Source: Lentisphaerota bacterium (lineage in GTDB: Bacteria; Verrucomicrobiota; Kiritimatiellia; RFP12; JAAYNR01). Taken from it: DNA of 64,000 nucleotides. A model generated the notes under the pieces. It saw only the letters and a list, made by a program, of their open reading frames with translations. It had not been told where the DNA came from and made no database searches. Positions 62,048 to 64,000 of this stretch are shown here, piece by piece (positions within the stretch are counted from its first letter, which is position 1; every line of letters starts with the position of its first letter). A program made the translations under genes and the position numbers. The stretch covers positions 16,347 to 80,346 of the forward strand of contig VGWG01000002.1 of NCBI GenBank assembly GCA_016873675.1, written 5' to 3'.

Positions 62048-63496
62048 ATGAAACGCCAATCCGCCGCTTTTCTGATGACCGCGCTGCTGCTCGTCTCCGC
62101 CGCGCCCCGCCTGGCCACGGCCCGCAATGTGGATCTCTCCACCGTGCCGCGCCGCGACACGGTGCAGTTGACCATCTACAACAGCGAAGACCTGACGCTG
62201 GTGCGGGAGATGCGCACGCTCACGTTCAAGAAGGGGCTGAACGGCCTGCAGTTCTCGTGGGCCAACACGCTGATCGACCCCTCGTCGGTCGAGATCCGGT
62301 TCTTGTCCCAGGCCGACAAGCTCAGCCTGCTGGACACCACCTATCCACATGACAAGCCGCAGATGCTCTCCTGGAATGTGGTCAGCGAATTCGACGGCGA
62401 TGCCACCGTGGAGATCACCTACTTCACCAGCGGCATCACCTGGAGCGCCGACTACCTGCTGACGAGCGATGCGGATGAGAAGAGCCTCGCCTTCGAGGGG
62501 TTCGTGCGGGTGACCAACAACAGCGGCGAGGACTACGAACAGGCGCAGGTGCGGCTGGTGGTGGGCACAATCAACCTGGTCGAGAAGATCGCCCAACTGG
62601 CGCAGATCCGGATGGATCAGGTCGCCCAGCTTGAGGGCGCAAAACGCGAGGAACTTCGCCGCATGGTGGCCAAGGATGCGATGAATATGCCGCGGCCCAG
62701 CGCGGCACCGATGATTGCGGGCGGCTTTGCCATGTCCGCGCCTGATGAAAAAAAGATCATCAAGGAGGGCCTCTCCGAGTACTTCATCTTCCGCATCCCC
62801 GGCTCGGAGACGATTCCTACCGGCTGGTCCAAGCGGCTGCGGGCCATCGAGGCTCAGCAAGTGCCGTTCAAGGTCCAGTACCGCTACCGGCCCGCGCAGT
62901 ACGGCGACCAACTGGTGCGCCTGTACCTGTTCACGAATGACGTGCCGTCCAAGCTCGGCTCCGCGCCGCTGCCGGATGGCGTGATCCGCGTCTTCCGCCT
63001 CAACGGCCGCGACGGCCTCTCGTACCTGGCGCAGCAGCCCACGAAGTACATCCCTATCGGCGACAAGGTGGAGGTCAACCTGGGTCCCGACCCGGAGGTG
63101 ATCTTCGAACTGATCAAGCTGCGGGCCTCCCGCGACAACATCTGGATGCAGGTGCATGGCGCCAACGTGTTCCGCCGGGTGGACGACGGCGCGGTGAACA
63201 TCGAGGTCAACAGCTCGGTCGCCGGCTGGGACGACCGCGAGGTCTTCACGCAGCGGATTCGCAACTACACGGCCAAGCCGATCGAGGTCGAGGTGCGGCG
63301 GGCATTTACGGGCCATGTGGACTTCCGCAGCAGCCTGCCGGGGGTCAAGCTCTTCGACTTCCAGACGGTGGAGTTCACCGCGCCGGTCGCGGCGGGGAAG
63401 AAGGCCGACTGTATGTTTGAGATCCTGCGCCACCAGGGGCGCAACTCCAAGCAGAACAACATCACGCTCGTCAACGCCGAAATCTTCATTCCCTGA
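62048..63496 (+). CDS. Secreted DUF4139 domain protein, second paralogue
   Basis: A 482-residue secreted protein with a signal peptide (about residues 1-26). The central part 'VEITYFTSGITWSADYLLTSDAD' region (about 122-144) and 'FVRVTNNSGEDYEQAQVRLVVG' region (about 154-175) are hallmark DUF4139 segments. A hydrophobic/charged insertion (about 190-235) follows, then a C-terminal beta-rich region. GGAGG at 62037-62041 gives a strong RBS for ATG 62048. Proteins with this domain are often encoded singly; the tandem pair of paralogues, 31 bases apart, suggests a shared complex. Function unknown. Confidence 0.8.
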   Translation: MKRQSAAFLMTALLLVSAAPRLATARNVDLSTVPRRDTVQLTIYNSEDLTLVREMRTLTFKKGLNGLQFSWANTLIDPSSVEIRFLSQADKLSLLDTTYPHDKPQMLSWNVVSEFDGDATVEITYFTSGITWSADYLLTSDADEKSLAFEGFVRVTNNSGEDYEQAQVRLVVGTINLVEKIAQLAQIRMDQVAQLEGAKREELRRMVAKDAMNMPRPSAAPMIAGGFAMSAPDEKKIIKEGLSEYFIFRIPGSETIPTGWSKRLRAIEAQQVPFKVQYRYRPAQYGDQLVRLYLFTNDVPSKLGSAPLPDGVIRVFRLNGRDGLSYLAQQPTKYIPIGDKVEVNLGPDPEVIFELIKLRASRDNIWMQVHGANVFRRVDDGAVNIEVNSSVAGWDDREVFTQRIRNYTAKPIEVEVRRAFTGHVDFRSSLPGVKLFDFQTVEFTAPVAAGKKADCMFEILRHQGRNSKQNNITLVNAEIFIP

Positions 63497-63544
63497 CGGG
63501 ATAGAAATGAAGGGGACAGAGAAACAGCGTCACAAAAACGATTT

Positions 63545-63569
63545 CTTCGTGATCTTCGTGTCCTTCGTG
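63545..63569 (+). repeat. CTTCGTG repeats with 9-base period
   Basis: CTTCGTG occurs at 63545, 63554 and 63563, a perfect 9-base periodicity with varying spacer dinucleotides. On the minus strand it gives a spurious His/Glu-rich peptide. Similar short repeats are often annotated by mistake as genes in PVC and related genomes. Confidence 0.7.
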
Positions 63570-63700
63570 GTTTATCTCGGTCGGGGTGAGCATTTCAAAA
63601 ATGAAAGTGCGGTGTCGCGCGGGATACCGCTTGCCACCGCACTCCAGGTTGCCTGCGCCCGGGCGGCAGTGTCTTGGAGTGCAGGAGCCTCGGTATTGAG

Positions 63701-63745
63701 TGGCGCGCCCGGCAGGATTTGAACCTGCAACCTTCTGATCCGAAG
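63701..63745 (-). other. 3' part of a tRNA-Arg gene (truncated), candidate att site
   Basis: The minus strand reads, from its 5' end, CTTCGGA (anticodon loop with TCG), TCAGA (3' anticodon stem), the T-arm GCAGG-TTCAAAT-CCTGC, 3' acceptor half CGGGCGC, G and CCA. The 5' half is missing: the preceding bases do not pair with TCAGA and no GCGCCCG lies at the expected distance. Loss of the 5' half at the anticodon is the classical footprint of tRNA-targeting integrases. Confidence 0.75.
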
Positions 63746-64000
63746 AGAGTCCCGCCGACAATCCAGAACCCCCCGGAAACACAGTGAAAACCGGTAAAAG
63801 ACCAACAAAACAGGATGTTTCAAGCTGGTTCATCGTTGGGCGGTTGGTTGTTCGTTCTCTTGGGTTCCGCTTGTTTCGGCGTGAATAACAGCCACATACC
63901 CGCCCCGTTGCAAGCACATCGCGCAAGCGCCAGAAAACCATTTGTGTATCTGGACGCGGCCGGCCCCGCCCCCGCCCCCCCGGCGTGGTAAAAAGGAGAC

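Larger units (their letters stand above)
63497..64000. other. Gene-poor right end with repeats and tRNA fragment
   Basis: No convincing coding sequence is seen. A minus-strand open frame over most of the region reads through the tRNA fragment and the CTTCGTG repeats and is rejected. The stretch ends in a C-rich run followed by AAAAAGGAGAC, which could be the ribosome-binding site of a gene starting just past the window edge. Confidence 0.6.

Noticed and set aside
60757..62175. Minus-strand 472-residue open frame opposite the first DUF4139 gene
   Set aside because: Antisense shadow with no domain or RBS.
61787..63433. Minus-strand 548-residue open frame opposite the second DUF4139 gene
   Set aside because: Antisense to a gene with signal peptide, strong RBS and domain match; its sequence is unusually rich in His, Arg and Asp, as expected for a shadow frame.
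63486..63941. Minus-strand 151-residue open frame at the right end
   Set aside because: It translates the tRNA fragment and the CTTCGTG repeats, giving typical artefact peptides.

Overview
The window looks like chromosomal DNA from a GC-rich, Gram-negative bacterium. An LptD-like outer-membrane protein, a rod-shape operon, an FHA-fused Tad pilus ATPase, GYF_2/coiled-coil proteins and DUF4139-type proteins together suggest the PVC group (Kiritimatiellota/Verrucomicrobiota-like). This placement is inferred from gene content only; no rRNA gene is present.

Layout. 1-881: left-edge partial secreted protein. 1004-3526: compact signalling operon (DRTGG, CBS-pair/RsbW-like kinase, DRTGG, PHP) behind a good sigma70-type promoter. 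3536-6189: Ktr/Trk-type potassium uptake pair plus a small membrane protein, on the minus strand. 6383-28914: about 22 kb surface-polysaccharide locus. It holds a flippase, a large multi-TM YfhO-like protein, at least six glycosyltransferases including GT10 and GT11 fucosyltransferases, several methyltransferases, two DUF268 paralogues, and a minus-strand sugar epimerase plus thiamine-diphosphate enzyme pair. Its middle (about 12.2-17.5 kb) is visibly AT-richer than the flanks, as expected for exchanged O-antigen-type DNA. 29020-29105: tRNA-Leu(CAA) with its promoter. 29156-34829: minus-strand five-gene operon (two paralogous GYF_2/coiled-coil proteins, a GNAT acetyltransferase, an ExbD-like lipoprotein and a GH115-like protein).

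34927-44263: rpsA with a structured leader and a clear terminator, then mreB-mreC-mreD-mrdA-rodA and RNase E/G, followed by an LptD-like protein (to 46526): envelope shape, cell-wall growth and LPS export. 46541-50828: minus-strand thioesterase, PPi-dependent phosphofructokinase, infC and thrS; infC most likely starts at a non-canonical AUC codon. 50855-58168: minus-strand Tad/Flp pilus operon (pilins, TadE/TadG-like minor proteins, CpaB, FHA-CpaF ATPase, TadB) divergent from enolase; the shared intergenic region carries two families of short tandem repeats. 59568-60470: BtuF-like lipoprotein. 60742-63496: two paralogous secreted DUF4139-type proteins. 63497-64000: no convincing gene, but a 3' tRNA-Arg fragment (a probable integration scar) and short CTTCGTG repeats.

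Most genes are packed with ATGA-type 4-base overlaps, so operon structure is clear. I found no CRISPR array, rRNA, transposase or phage gene. Promoter calls are by-eye matches to the sigma70 consensus.
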